29,545 nt of DNA. It comes from JBFWUM01 sp050247255. Lineage in GTDB: Bacteria > Acidobacteriota > Vicinamibacteria > Vicinamibacterales > UBA2999. Positions 1 to 10,165 of this stretch are shown piece by piece. Below the pieces are notes generated by a model. That model was not told the origin of the DNA. It saw nothing but the letters and a program-made list of their open reading frames with translations, and ran no database searches. The translations under genes were made by a program, and so were the position numbers. Every line of letters begins with the position of its first letter. The first letter of the stretch is position 1. The stretch is taken from contig JBFWUM010000050.1 of the NCBI GenBank assembly GCA_050247255.1, positions 1 through 29,545 of the forward strand, written 5' to 3'.

Positions 1-1
1 T

Positions 2-1036
2 CCCGGCGCGCACCAGTACGAGGCGGGGCTGTCGTATGGGACGCAGCGCTACGTCGGCGGCAACGCCGATGCGCTGGCGGCGGTCAGCGGCGGCAGCCGC
101 AACGTCGGCGAGGTATTCGCCTACGACAACTGGACGCTGTCGCGCCAGGTAGAGGTCACCTACGGCGGCAAGTACGCGCGCTATGACTACCTGACCGAGC
201 GCGGGCTGCTCAGCCCGAGCGCGGCGGTTACGCTGACGCCGGTTGCCGGCAGCAATTTCCGGATCCAGGCCGCGGTGTCGCGCCGCGAAGTGGCCCCCGG
301 CGCCGACGAGTTCCTGCCGCCGTCGACCGGCCTCTGGCTGCCGCCGGAGCGGACGTTCTCGCCGGTCACGCCGGGCGCGGGCTTCGCGCACGAGCGCGTC
401 GATCGCGTCGAAGGCGGTGTCGAGGGCGAGTGGATCGGCGACGTCGTGATCGGGGTGCGTGCCTTCCGCGAGCAGGTCGGCAACCAGATCGTGACGCTGT
501 TCGGCGTCGAACTGCCGGGCACCGCCGCCGCCAACATCGGCCATTACTACGTCGGTTCGGGCGGCGATTTTTCCGCCACCGGCTTCACCTTCGGCGTGCG
601 GCGCGACATCAGCAGCCGCCTGCGCGCCTCCGTCGACTACACCCAGGCCGAAGCCGATTGGACCGGCCCGGCGCCCGACGGCCTGCGCCTGCTCGCCGCC
701 GCCGCGTCGGCGCTGCGCACCGGGTCGGAGCGGCTGCACGACGTCACCGCCACGATCGAGAGCGAGGTGCCGTCGACCGCCACGCGCGTCGTGGTCCTCT
801 ACAAGGTCAATACGGCCTTTGCCAGCGAGGGCGCCGAGCGCCAGGCGGCAACCCGCTTTGCGGTGCAGGTCAACCAGGCGCTGCCGTTCCTGAACTTCTC
901 GAGCGCGCAGTGGGAAATGCTGGTGGCCGTCCGCAACCTGTTCAACGACGCCTTCGGCCAGGGCTCGGTCTACGACGAACTCCTCGTCGTCAACCCGCCC
1001 AAGCGCTTCGTCGGCGGCCTCACCGTCCGCTTCTAA
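2..1036 (+). CDS. TonB-dependent receptor-like outer-membrane beta-barrel protein, C-terminal part
   Basis: The gene enters from the left edge, so the start, signal peptide and any plug domain are not visible. The 344 visible residues alternate short hydrophobic/aromatic strands with charged turns (for example VEVTYGGKYARYDYL near the start), as in outer-membrane barrels. It ends in RFVGGLTVRF, and a terminal phenylalanine in a beta-strand is the usual BAM recognition signal. The segment NLFNDAFGQGSVYDE resembles the last strands of TonB-dependent receptors, where 'vrNLfd..Y' is common. The substrate cannot be inferred. The next gene is 139 bases away and begins a different functional unit. 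The outer-membrane barrel call is fairly secure, the TonB-receptor family less so. Confidence 0.7.
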   Translation, partial: PGAHQYEAGLSYGTQRYVGGNADALAAVSGGSRNVGEVFAYDNWTLSRQVEVTYGGKYARYDYLTERGLLSPSAAVTLTPVAGSNFRIQAAVSRREVAPGADEFLPPSTGLWLPPERTFSPVTPGAGFAHERVDRVEGGVEGEWIGDVVIGVRAFREQVGNQIVTLFGVELPGTAAANIGHYYVGSGGDFSATGFTFGVRRDISSRLRASVDYTQAEADWTGPAPDGLRLLAAAASALRTGSERLHDVTATIESEVPSTATRVVVLYKVNTAFASEGAERQAATRFAVQVNQALPFLNFSSAQWEMLVAVRNLFNDAFGQGSVYDELLVVNPPKRFVGGLTVRF

Positions 1037-1041
1037 TTCCC

Positions 1042-1082
1042 CTTCCGCCTGAAGGCGGAAGCCACTAACAGGCGGAAGCCAC
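1042..1082. repeat. palindrome plus 13-bp direct repeat after the barrel gene
   Basis: Bases 1042-1050 and 1053-1061 form a nine-pair perfect stem (CTTCCGCCT/AGGCGGAAG) with a very tight centre. The sequence AGGCGGAAGCCAC at 1053-1065 is repeated exactly at 1070-1082. No T-run follows, so this is not a canonical intrinsic terminator. It looks like a small extragenic palindromic repeat and may still act as a 3' end or processing hairpin. Confidence 0.6.
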
Positions 1083-1084
1083 CC

Positions 1085-1175
1085 ACTCGCATCCATTCAG
1101 TTGGATGATTCATCCTGCAGATTGGATTTCTCGTGAAATCCGATATAGGATTTCTATGTAACTTTCTGATTTAAC
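1085..1175 (+). promoter_or_regulatory. AT-rich upstream region of the histidine kinase with clustered GGAT/ATCC dyads
   Basis: This is the most AT-rich part of the left half of the window. It contains GGATGA-T-TCATCC (1103-1115, perfect), GGATTTC-TCGT-GAAATCC (1124-1141, perfect 7-bp arms) and a third GGATTTC (1148-1154). A plausible sigma-70 promoter is TTGGAT (1123-1128), 17 bases, TAGGAT (1146-1151). The dyads overlap that promoter, which suggests operator sites, but no regulator can be named. Confidence 0.4.
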
Positions 1176-4100
1176 GTGATTTATACGCGAGACCGCGAAC
1201 CACGGCGTGGTATGTCGTTTGCTCCGGCCGGGAGCGTTCCGCGCCGGAAACCCGCGCGTTTCTCGCGTTCCATGCCCATATTCCGCGCTCACGGAGGGGT
1301 AGCCCCCCTGCTGCACTGGTGGCGTCCGGTCCTGCCGGTCGTCGTCGTGTCGCTGCTGCTCGGGCTGGGTATTGCCAACGTCGCGGCGCTGGCGACCTGG
1401 AACGAGGTCGAGGACGGCGTCCTCTGGACCGCGCGCGCCGAAGGGGTCGTCGCGGCGGAGATTGCCGCCGGAACTCCCGCGGACGCCGTCGGCCTGCGCC
1501 CGGGCGACCTGCTGCTGGCGATCGACGACCAGCCGGTGCAGGCGGTTGACGATGTCGTGGCGGCGCTGCATCGCGAGGATGCCGGCGCCACCGTCCGCTA
1601 CACGGTGCTGCGGCTCGGCACCCGCGAGGTGGTGGACGTCCGCATTGCGCCGGTGCCCAACTCCGCCGGCGCGCTCTACTTCCTGCTGGCCGGGGTCGGC
1701 GTGTTCACGCTGCTCGTCGGCGGCGCGGTGCGGCTGCGCCGGCCGCGCGACCCGGCGACGCTGCACTTCTTCTGGCTGTCGGTCGCGTTCTTCGGGCTCT
1801 TCACGTTCTCGTTCAGCGGCCGGCTCGATCGCCTCGACTGGGTCTTCTACTGGGGCGATGCCATCGCCACGCTGCTGCTGCCGCCGCTCTTCCTGCACTT
1901 CACGCTCGTCTTCCCCGAGCGCCGCACCGGCTGGACGACGACGCCGCTGGCGCGGGTGCTGATCCCGCTGCTCTACGTCCCGGCGTTGCTGCTCGGCTCC
2001 GCGCGCATTGTCGCCGTCGCGCGCAGCGGCATGGACGCCGAGGCATTCATCCGCGTCATCGAAACGCTCGACCGCCTCGACCTGGCCTACCTCGCCGTCT
2101 GCTTCATCGGCGGCCTGCTGGCGCTGGCGCGGGCGCTCTCGGAGATCCGCTCGATCACCGGGCGCCGCCAGCTGCGCTGGATTGCCTGGGGCACGGCGCT
2201 CGGCGCGGCGCCGTTCGCCCTCGGCTACGCGCTGCCGTATGCGCTCGGCGTCGAGCCGTCGCTGCCGATGCAGCTGTCGACGATCCCGCTCAGCCTCATC
2301 CCGCTCGCGTACGCGTCCGCGATCGTCCGTTACCGGCTGATGGACATCGAGGTGATCGTCAAGCGCGCGCTGGTCTATGCCGCGGCGCTGGTCGCCATCG
2401 TCGCCATCTATGCCGTGCTGCTGCAGAGCGTCGAGCGGGTCTTCTGGCGCGGCGATCTCACCGGCTACAACTGGCTGATCGCGGTGCTGGCGACGCTGGT
2501 GGCGCTGCTGCTGGCGCCTCCGGTGAAAGAGGCGGTGCAGAACGCCCTGGACCGGGCGTTCTACCGCGACCGCTACGACTACCGGCGCGCGCTGGTCGGC
2601 TTCGCGCGCGACCTGAACAGCGACCTCGACCTGAACCGCCTGGCCGAGCGGCTCGTCTCGCGCGTCGTCGAGACGCTGCTGGTCGATCGCATGGCGCTGA
2701 TGCTGGCCGACGAAACGGCGCCGCACTTCGGGTCGGTCAGGGCCTCGGGGTTCGGCGACGCCTATCCGCCGGCGCTGCCGAAGCTGTCGGGCATCGGCAG
2801 CCGCCTGGAGAACGGCCACGTGGTGGCGCTCGACGACCCGATGGCGGTCAGCCGCTTCGCCGTCGAGGAGATCGAGTTCTGGCGTGACTCGGGGCTGTAC
2901 TACTTCATCCCGTGCGTGGCGAAGGAAGGGACGATTGCGGTCCTCGTGCTCGGGCGCAAGGACACCGGCGAGCCGCTGAACAGCGAGGACATGCAGCTGC
3001 TGAGCGCGGTGGCGGGGCAGATCGCCACGGCGCTCGAGAACGCGCAGCTCTACCGCCAGCTGCATATCAAGGCGCAGGAGCTGGACCGCCTGCGCACGTT
3101 CAACGAGAACATCCTCGAATCGCTGGACGACGGGCTGCTGGTCGTCGACCTCAACGACCGCATCGTGCGCTGGAACAGCGCGCTCGAGCAGCTGTACGGC
3201 GTGGCCCGGGCCGACGCCGTCGGCAAGCCGCTGCCCGACGTGTTCGATCCGTCGTTCGTCGAGGCGATCCGCGCCGCCCGCCGCGACACGCCCGGCGGGG
3301 CGACCCTCTCCCGGCTGCCGCTCGCCGGCCGCGGCGCGGCCGCGGGCCGCACGCTCATCGTCAGCGCCGCGGTGGTGCCGCTGCGCGCCTCCGACGATGC
3401 CTCGATGACCACCGTCGGCACCATCGTCATCGTCGAGGACACCACGGCGCGGGTGCAGCTCGAGGAACAGCTGCAGATCTCGGAGAAGATGGCGTCGATC
3501 GGCCTGCTGGCCGCCGGCGTCGCCCACGAGGTGAACACGCCGCTGACCGGCATCTCGAGCTTCACGCAGATGCTGCTCGAAGGCGCGGACCCTGAGGACC
3601 CGAAGACGCGTCTGTTGGAGAAGATCGAGCGCCAGACGTTCCGCGCCGCCAAGATCGTCAACGGGCTGCTCAACCTGTCGCGGCCGGCGGCGCATGGGAC
3701 GAGCGACCTGTCGCCGGTCGAGCTCAACACGGTGATTACCGACGTGCTCTCCCTGCTCGAGCACCAGTTCGAGATCCACCGCATCAAGGTGCGCCGCGAG
3801 CTGAGCGCCGAGCCGATCACGGTGCTGGGCATCGAGCACAAGCTGCAGCAGGTGTTCCTGAACCTGTTCCTCAACGCGAAGGACGCGATGCCGAAGGGCG
3901 GCTGGCTGTCGATTACGACGCGCCAGGACCGCGGCGGCGTCGTCGCCGAGGTGTCGGACACCGGGTCGGGTATCCCGAACGAGTACCTGGCGCGTATCTA
4001 CGATCCGTTCTTTACGACGAAAGCCATCGGGCAGGGGACGGGGCTCGGGCTGTCGATTACATACGGCATCGTGCGCGAGCACGATGGTGCCATCGATTGT

Positions 4101-4187
4101 GAAAGCGACCTCGGCCATGGCACCCGATTCATCCTGTCATTCCCGGCCGTCCCCATCGAGCGCGCCGCCCGTGCGGCGCAGCAGTAA
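1176..4187 (+). CDS. PDZ/multi-TM/GAF/PAS sensor histidine kinase (NtrB-like core)
   Basis: This is a membrane sensor kinase of up to 1003 residues, and it probably phosphorylates the adjacent NtrC-type regulator. In order: a first TM helix (about 50-72), a PDZ domain (about 87-160, 'GLRPGDLLLAIDDQPV'), roughly eight or nine further TM helices (about 165-450), a GAF-like domain (about 475-630), a PAS domain (about 636-755), HisKA with AHEVNTPL (His784), and an HATPase_c with NLFLNAKDAMPKGG (about 895), DTGSGIP and GQGTGLGLS. The GTG at 1176 is the first possible start after an in-frame stop. ATG 1212 and ATG 1272 are alternatives, and none has a clear Shine-Dalgarno. The regulator gene follows after 8 bases. 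The signal sensed is unknown; PDZ domains usually bind protein C-termini. Confidence 0.9.
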   Translation: MIYTRDREPRRGMSFAPAGSVPRRKPARFSRSMPIFRAHGGVAPLLHWWRPVLPVVVVSLLLGLGIANVAALATWNEVEDGVLWTARAEGVVAAEIAAGTPADAVGLRPGDLLLAIDDQPVQAVDDVVAALHREDAGATVRYTVLRLGTREVVDVRIAPVPNSAGALYFLLAGVGVFTLLVGGAVRLRRPRDPATLHFFWLSVAFFGLFTFSFSGRLDRLDWVFYWGDAIATLLLPPLFLHFTLVFPERRTGWTTTPLARVLIPLLYVPALLLGSARIVAVARSGMDAEAFIRVIETLDRLDLAYLAVCFIGGLLALARALSEIRSITGRRQLRWIAWGTALGAAPFALGYALPYALGVEPSLPMQLSTIPLSLIPLAYASAIVRYRLMDIEVIVKRALVYAAALVAIVAIYAVLLQSVERVFWRGDLTGYNWLIAVLATLVALLLAPPVKEAVQNALDRAFYRDRYDYRRALVGFARDLNSDLDLNRLAERLVSRVVETLLVDRMALMLADETAPHFGSVRASGFGDAYPPALPKLSGIGSRLENGHVVALDDPMAVSRFAVEEIEFWRDSGLYYFIPCVAKEGTIAVLVLGRKDTGEPLNSEDMQLLSAVAGQIATALENAQLYRQLHIKAQELDRLRTFNENILESLDDGLLVVDLNDRIVRWNSALEQLYGVARADAVGKPLPDVFDPSFVEAIRAARRDTPGGATLSRLPLAGRGAAAGRTLIVSAAVVPLRASDDASMTTVGTIVIVEDTTARVQLEEQLQISEKMASIGLLAAGVAHEVNTPLTGISSFTQMLLEGADPEDPKTRLLEKIERQTFRAAKIVNGLLNLSRPAAHGTSDLSPVELNTVITDVLSLLEHQFEIHRIKVRRELSAEPITVLGIEHKLQQVFLNLFLNAKDAMPKGGWLSITTRQDRGGVVAEVSDTGSGIPNEYLARIYDPFFTTKAIGQGTGLGLSITYGIVREHDGAIDCESDLGHGTRFILSFPAVPIERAARAAQQ

Positions 4188-4195
4188 AGGCACTC

Positions 4196-5665
<1,470 letters not shown>

Positions 5666-6943
5666 CTACTTCTTTACCCGCGCGATCAGTCGATCAAACC
5701 GGCCGAGGACGGCGTCGCACCGGTGGTGCTGGCGCACGTAGTGGCGTCCCGCGGCGCCCATGCGCTCGCGCAGCCGGTGGTTGCCCATGATCGTGCGCAG
5801 CCCCTCCACGAACTCGGCGCGGTTGCCGTAGAAGAGCCCGCCGCCGGCGTGGCGGCAGTGCTCGACCGCGGCGGCGTTGCGCGCGCTGGCCAGCACGGGG
5901 GTGCCGACCGCCATGCTCTCCAGCAGCGACTGCGCCAGCAGGTCGTCGGCGTCGGGGGCGATGGTGACGTCGGCCGCCTCGAACGCCGTCATCCGTTCCC
6001 GCTGCGGCAGCACGCCGGCCATCCGCACGTACGGCTCGGGCGGCACCCGCATCATCTTCACCCCGACCAGCACCAGCGACGCCGGCGAGTCAGCCGGTTC
6101 GGCGCCGGCGTAGCTGTCGAAGTACTCGAGCATCTCCTCGCAGCCGTTGCCGCCGTCGACCTTGCCTGCGTAGACGGCCATCGGTCCGTACAGCCGGTGA
6201 CGGCGACGGAAGGGCACGCCGCGGCCGTCGAGATACTCCTCGGCGGCTGGCTCATCGTCATCGGGGGCGCGCTCGCCTTCGACCTCCGGCGCGTCGGCCG
6301 GATCCTGCTGGTGACGCGGATACGTTTGCGGCGGCGCCGGGTCGATGCCGATGCCGACCACCTCCTCGAAACCCGGCGTGGCGCCGACGAAGCCGCGGGC
6401 GAGGCGCCGTTCGGCGCCCGAGAAGTAGCCGATCCCACGCGGCAGGCGCAGCAGCTCCTCCCACAGGCCGAAGCGCAGGCTCGGCGACAGCTGCAGGTGG
6501 GGGAACAGCACGCTGCGCTCGGGCGCCACGCGGAGGCCGTGCACGGTCGTCGGGTGGAACAGGGAAAAGAAGACGAGCGCGTCGTAGTTACGGTGCTGGC
6601 GCTTGAGGAAATCGAGCAGGCTGGGCGAGTTCGGGCCGAGGCGCCGCGACCACTCGATTTCGTCGGCGCGCGTGTGCGGCTCGCGGCGCAGGCGCTCGGA
6701 CAGCGCGGTGAACGCCGCGGCCTCGTGCCCGTGGCCCACCGAGAAGCGGCGCACGAGGACCCCGCGGACCTTGTCGGCCCCCTCGGGTGAGGCGTTGGCG
6801 AACGTCCGGGGATCGCGCGCGCAGGTCGTGATGACGTCCACGTCGTGCCGCTGCGCCAGCTGCTCGGCGAGCAGCCGGCAGGCGTGCTCGGCGCCCGACG
6901 CGATCTCCGCGCCGTAGCGCGGGGTGACGAACGCGAACTTCAT
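5666..6943 (-). CDS. GT4-like glycosyltransferase
   Basis: This is a 425-residue, cytosolic or membrane-associated two-lobed GT-B enzyme of the glycosyltransferase family 4 type. The N-terminus MKFAFVTPRYG is the usual first strand and nucleotide-sugar lobe start. The C-terminal lobe contains the family hallmark DVTIAPDADDLLAQSLLESM followed by AVGTPVLAS. The two lobes are joined by a long, proline- and acid-rich linker (about 205-255, with APDDDEPAAEEYLDG) that looks like an insertion. The start overlaps the stop of the upstream gene (ATGA), so the pair is translationally coupled. The donor and acceptor sugars cannot be read from sequence. The prenyl-phosphate enzyme in the same operon suggests cell-envelope glycan work. 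Confidence 0.85.
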   Translation of the reverse strand: MKFAFVTPRYGAEIASGAEHACRLLAEQLAQRHDVDVITTCARDPRTFANASPEGADKVRGVLVRRFSVGHGHEAAAFTALSERLRREPHTRADEIEWSRRLGPNSPSLLDFLKRQHRNYDALVFFSLFHPTTVHGLRVAPERSVLFPHLQLSPSLRFGLWEELLRLPRGIGYFSGAERRLARGFVGATPGFEEVVGIGIDPAPPQTYPRHQQDPADAPEVEGERAPDDDEPAAEEYLDGRGVPFRRRHRLYGPMAVYAGKVDGGNGCEEMLEYFDSYAGAEPADSPASLVLVGVKMMRVPPEPYVRMAGVLPQRERMTAFEAADVTIAPDADDLLAQSLLESMAVGTPVLASARNAAAVEHCRHAGGGLFYGNRAEFVEGLRTIMGNHRLRERMGAAGRHYVRQHHRCDAVLGRFDRLIARVKK

Positions 6944-8112
6944 CGATCGACCGGTTCGTCCGTGGATGCCGGCGGCGGCAGCGGTTCTGCGTCCACCCGC
7001 TCCACCCGTTCGACGACTTCCACCGGTGTCACCCGGGCCGGTTCGGCAGGAGCCGGTTCCGGCTCGGCCGCATGGACCGCGCCGCCGTGGACCGTTTCCT
7101 CGAGCACATCGACCGCGGCATCCTCCGGCGCGCCATCGTCCGGCTCGATCCCCTCGTCGGTGTCGGGCAGCGTGTCGTCCGCCGCCGCGCCGCCGTCGGC
7201 CGCGGCCGTCGTGCCGTCTGCGAGGGATGCCGATCCGCGGCGACCGCGGCGCCGGCGGCGGCGCCGACGCGGTCCGTCGCCGGCCGGAGTGCCGCCCTCG
7301 GGCGATGCGGCAGGAGCAGCGCCTTCAACGGCGGCGCCCGGTGTCACCGGGGTGCTCGGCTGCGGGACGGAGACCTGGGGGCGCGGCGCGTGACGCGACT
7401 GCTGCGGCTGGTGAGCGATGCCCTCGATCCCGCGCACCCGCCGCTCGTTGAAGTCGACCTTCGCCGCCAGCGATTCCACTTGGAGCGCCAGGCCCTGCAG
7501 CTCGATCGTGTTGCGCGCCGATTCGCGCACGACGCGGCGGAGCAGCTCGTAGTGCAGCGCGTTCCATTCGGCCTGCAGGCGGTCGCGCTCCGCCTCTCGC
7601 GTGGCCGCCTCGGCGGCGAGCCTGGACTGTTCGTCGAGCGCCGCGGCGATCGGCGCCGGGTCGAAGAACAGCTTGAGGATCGGCCCGAACACCTTCTTGA
7701 ACAGGGCGGCGACGTCGAATCGCTTCGGCTCGACCCGGGCCACCTTCGGCAGCGTCGATCCGGTGGTGCCGGTGGCCGCGCGCAGCGTGTCGAGCAGCGC
7801 CGGGTTGAGCGATTGCGGGTCGAGCACCGCCTCGAGGCGGCGCGCCGCCAGTTCCTGGATTTGGGCCGCCGACAGCTCGATGCCGGTGGCCTGCCCAATC
7901 CGGCCGCGGATGTCGCGCATGAGCTGGTCGATGTCGACGTGCTCGCGCGGCGGCTGGTGCCCCTGGTCCTGCCCCTGGTGCTGGCCCTGCTGGCCCTGAT
8001 GCTGGCGGCGTTCCTGGCCGCGCTCCTGCCCGCGCCGATCGGAGCCGCGCCGTCCGCGGTGGAAGTGACCGCGCCGTCCCTGACCGCCGCCGCCCTGCTG
8101 GTTGTGATCCAT
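6940..8112 (-). CDS. Uncharacterised protein with disordered basic ends and a central coiled coil
   Basis: This 390-residue protein was not recognised as a named family. Residues 1-60 are a low-complexity G/Q/R/H tract (RRGQERGQERRQHQGQQG). A structured part (about 60-240) follows. It includes 'FKKVFGPILKLFFDP' and a helical, heptad-rich segment ending LQVESLAAKVDFNERRVRG. The C-terminal ~150 residues are Pro/Ala/acidic and contain an uninterrupted run of eight arginines. The arginine block resembles RNA-binding tails. The 'E.Q..VE.L..K.DF.ERRV' segment resembles helical tails seen beside envelope glycosyltransferases and methyltransferases, from memory. It lies 4 bases after the DUF362 gene and overlaps the glycosyltransferase start by 4 bases, so it belongs to this operon. 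No function is assigned. Confidence 0.75.
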   Translation of the reverse strand: MDHNQQGGGGQGRRGHFHRGRRGSDRRGQERGQERRQHQGQQGQHQGQDQGHQPPREHVDIDQLMRDIRGRIGQATGIELSAAQIQELAARRLEAVLDPQSLNPALLDTLRAATGTTGSTLPKVARVEPKRFDVAALFKKVFGPILKLFFDPAPIAAALDEQSRLAAEAATREAERDRLQAEWNALHYELLRRVVRESARNTIELQGLALQVESLAAKVDFNERRVRGIEGIAHQPQQSRHAPRPQVSVPQPSTPVTPGAAVEGAAPAASPEGGTPAGDGPRRRRRRRRGRRGSASLADGTTAAADGGAAADDTLPDTDEGIEPDDGAPEDAAVDVLEETVHGGAVHAAEPEPAPAEPARVTPVEVVERVERVDAEPLPPPASTDEPVDR

Positions 8113-8116
8113 GTCG

Positions 8117-9241
8117 TCAGTACTTCTTGAAGAGTGATCCCCACTCGGTGCGCATGAAGTCGCGGATGCGCGACTGGCCGACCGTGGGGTACCACAGCAT
8201 GTCGTGATAGACGTTCGAGGCGAACGGCGCCCAGACGACCAGCGGCGAGTGAAGCAGCAGCCGCTCGAGCGGGCGCAGGAATCCTTTCCGGATCATCTGG
8301 TCGCCCCAGATGACGAGCGAGCGGCTGGTCTTGAAGCCGAAGTTCTCGTGCGACACGTCGTCGCCGACCAGCTCGATGTTCTGCGGGTTCGCCACGCCGA
8401 GGCCGCGCTCCTCGGCCATGCGCAGGAAGGGAATCGACAGCGGGTCGAAGCCCATCAGCTTCGCGGCGATCGCATCGATCGCCACCGAATCGGACGCCGC
8501 GAGAATCAGGTTCTTCACCCGCGGAATCATCGTCCGCGGCCCGGCGCCGTCGCCGGCGATGGTGCCGTCCATCACCGTGAAGACTGCCGGGTGGAGCTCG
8601 CGCTGCATGTAGAGCAGGTCGACGAGCACCTCGTGCATGTACTTGTGCGCGTAATGACGCACCTCGCGCAGCAGCCCGCCGAACGAGTTCTTCACCGAGC
8701 CGGTCATCACCGCGTGGCCGTGGGTCTTCACCGTCGGCAGGTGGACGATCTGCCGGCCGGGATAGATGGCCGGGATCTGGATGCCTTCCGGGAAGATGTC
8801 GTTCAGCTTCAGGAGCGGGCTGGTGAAGCGATAGACCTGCCACTCCACTTCGGGGAGCGGCGTGAACGTCAGCCCGTGCTTCTCGAGCACCGGCTCCCAC
8901 CGGTTGTTGCGGCAGCCGGCGCGGGGGTTGGTGACGACCGTCTTGTTCTCGATCGGGATCAGCCGCTCCCTGGAGAAGCCGTCGGCGATCATCTTGCCGA
9001 GCACGCCGTCCACCTGCCACGGCTGCGACGAGCAGGAGGGGAAGTACTTCGTCCAGGAGAGGTTCAGCTTGATCAGCGTGTCGCGGTCGGTCGACAGGGT
9101 GTCGCGATAGCCCGCCAGCTCCATGACGCGGCCGTAGTCTTCGATGACCGTCTCGGGCCTGGTGCGCACGACCGCCACCCGTGCGGTGCGCGAGGAGCCT
9201 GAGGGGGTCACGGGCGCGGGCGCGTCGACGGTCACGGGCAT
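8117..9241 (-). CDS. DUF362 domain-containing protein
   Basis: This 374-residue protein carries the DUF362 pattern. Visible blocks are 'VKTHGHAVMTGSVKNSFGGL' at the centre and 'VMDGTIAGDGAGP', followed by 'ASDSVAIDAIAAKLMGFDP'. Members are often found with iron-sulfur domains, but no ferredoxin CxxCxxC motif is present here, so this is the stand-alone form. The biochemical role of DUF362 is not established. The gene lies 3 bases downstream of the UbiA-type prenyltransferase and 4 bases upstream of the next gene, so it is co-transcribed. The ATG at 9241 gives a hydrophilic N-terminus with no signal peptide, so it should be cytosolic. Confidence 0.85.
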   Translation of the reverse strand: MPVTVDAPAPVTPSGSSRTARVAVVRTRPETVIEDYGRVMELAGYRDTLSTDRDTLIKLNLSWTKYFPSCSSQPWQVDGVLGKMIADGFSRERLIPIENKTVVTNPRAGCRNNRWEPVLEKHGLTFTPLPEVEWQVYRFTSPLLKLNDIFPEGIQIPAIYPGRQIVHLPTVKTHGHAVMTGSVKNSFGGLLREVRHYAHKYMHEVLVDLLYMQRELHPAVFTVMDGTIAGDGAGPRTMIPRVKNLILAASDSVAIDAIAAKLMGFDPLSIPFLRMAEERGLGVANPQNIELVGDDVSHENFGFKTSRSLVIWGDQMIRKGFLRPLERLLLHSPLVVWAPFASNVYHDMLWYPTVGQSRIRDFMRTEWGSLFKKY

Positions 9242-9244
9242 CTC

Positions 9245-10147
9245 TTACAGCCTACCAAGCGGCGAGTAGAGCAGAGTGGCGATGCTGAGCACCCAGAGGG
9301 CAACGCACGCCAGGAGGGGCTTGTCGTTCAGCAGCATCTCGGCCGGGCTGCCGCCGCCCCGCTTCTGGTGCACCAGGTACAGATATCGGAAGATCCCGTA
9401 GAGCACAAAAGGAATCGTCCAGGCCAGCCGATCCGTGCCGAATTTCTCCGCCGTCTCGGCGCTGGTGGCGTACACCGCGTAGGCCATCAGCGTCGACGCC
9501 GTGACGACGCCGATCATCTGGTCGAGCAGGTACGGCGAGTATTCGCCGAGGATCGGCCGGTGTTCCGATGCCCCCTCGGCCAGCAGCGTCAGCTCGTGCC
9601 GCCGCTTGCTCAGCGCCAGGAACAGCGCGAGCAGCGTCGTGCAGACGAGCAGCCACGGGCTGATCGGCACCTCGATCGCCACCCCGCCGGCCACCGCCCG
9701 CAGGACGAACCCGGCCGAGATCAGCAGCACGTCGAGGATGACGATGTGCTTGAGCGCGGCGGAGTACATCAGCAGCAGGACCAGGTAGGCGCCGCTGACC
9801 AGGCCGAGCGCCGGCGAGATCAGGATGGCGGCCTGCAAGGCGCCGACGGCGAGGAAGCCGGCGGTGATGATCGCGGCGCGGACCGGGACCAGGCCGGCGG
9901 CGATCGGCCGCCGGCTTTTCAGCGGGTGCCGCGTGTCGGCCTCGCGATCGGCGACGTCGTTGAACAGGTAGACCGCGCCGGAGAGCGCGCAGAAGATGCC
10001 GAAGGTGGCGGCGGCCAGGGCGACGGCGCGGCCGTTGGTCAGCTGCAGCCCGAACAGCAGCGCGGCAAAGACGAACAGGTTCTTGGTCCACTGCCCGGGG
10101 CGCAGCGAGAGGACGAGGAGCGCGAGGGTGGATCGGGACGCAGCCAC
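9245..10147 (-). CDS. UbiA-family prenyltransferase, decaprenyl-phosphate phosphoribosyltransferase-like
   Basis: This is a polytopic membrane protein of 300 residues with about eight or nine TM helices. It has the UbiA aspartate motif N63-D-x-x-D67-x-x-x-D71 followed by HPLKSRRPIAAG. The opening SLRPGQWTKNLFVFA and the middle FVLRAVAGGVAIEVPISPWL match the branch that includes mycobacterial DPPR synthase, which transfers phosphoribose from PRPP to polyprenyl phosphate. That specificity is inferred from sequence resemblance only. It starts with GTG at 10147, 18 bases after the STAS gene, and is followed closely by DUF362. Together with the glycosyltransferase at the operon end, it suggests a lipid-linked pentose or related envelope glycan pathway. 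Confidence 0.85.
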   Translation of the reverse strand: MAASRSTLALLVLSLRPGQWTKNLFVFAALLFGLQLTNGRAVALAAATFGIFCALSGAVYLFNDVADREADTRHPLKSRRPIAAGLVPVRAAIITAGFLAVGALQAAILISPALGLVSGAYLVLLLMYSAALKHIVILDVLLISAGFVLRAVAGGVAIEVPISPWLLVCTTLLALFLALSKRRHELTLLAEGASEHRPILGEYSPYLLDQMIGVVTASTLMAYAVYATSAETAEKFGTDRLAWTIPFVLYGIFRYLYLVHQKRGGGSPAEMLLNDKPLLACVALWVLSIATLLYSPLGRL

Positions 10148-10165
10148 GGCGCGGGCCGTGGCCCG

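Noticed and set aside
1042..1061. Intrinsic terminator after the barrel gene
   Set aside because: No T-run, and an adjacent direct repeat, point to a palindromic repeat element instead.
1110..4118. 1002-codon open frame on the minus strand opposite the histidine kinase
   Set aside because: It is the antisense shadow of a clearly conserved gene. Its translation is Arg/Gln/Asp-rich with no domain, and high GC makes long antisense frames common.
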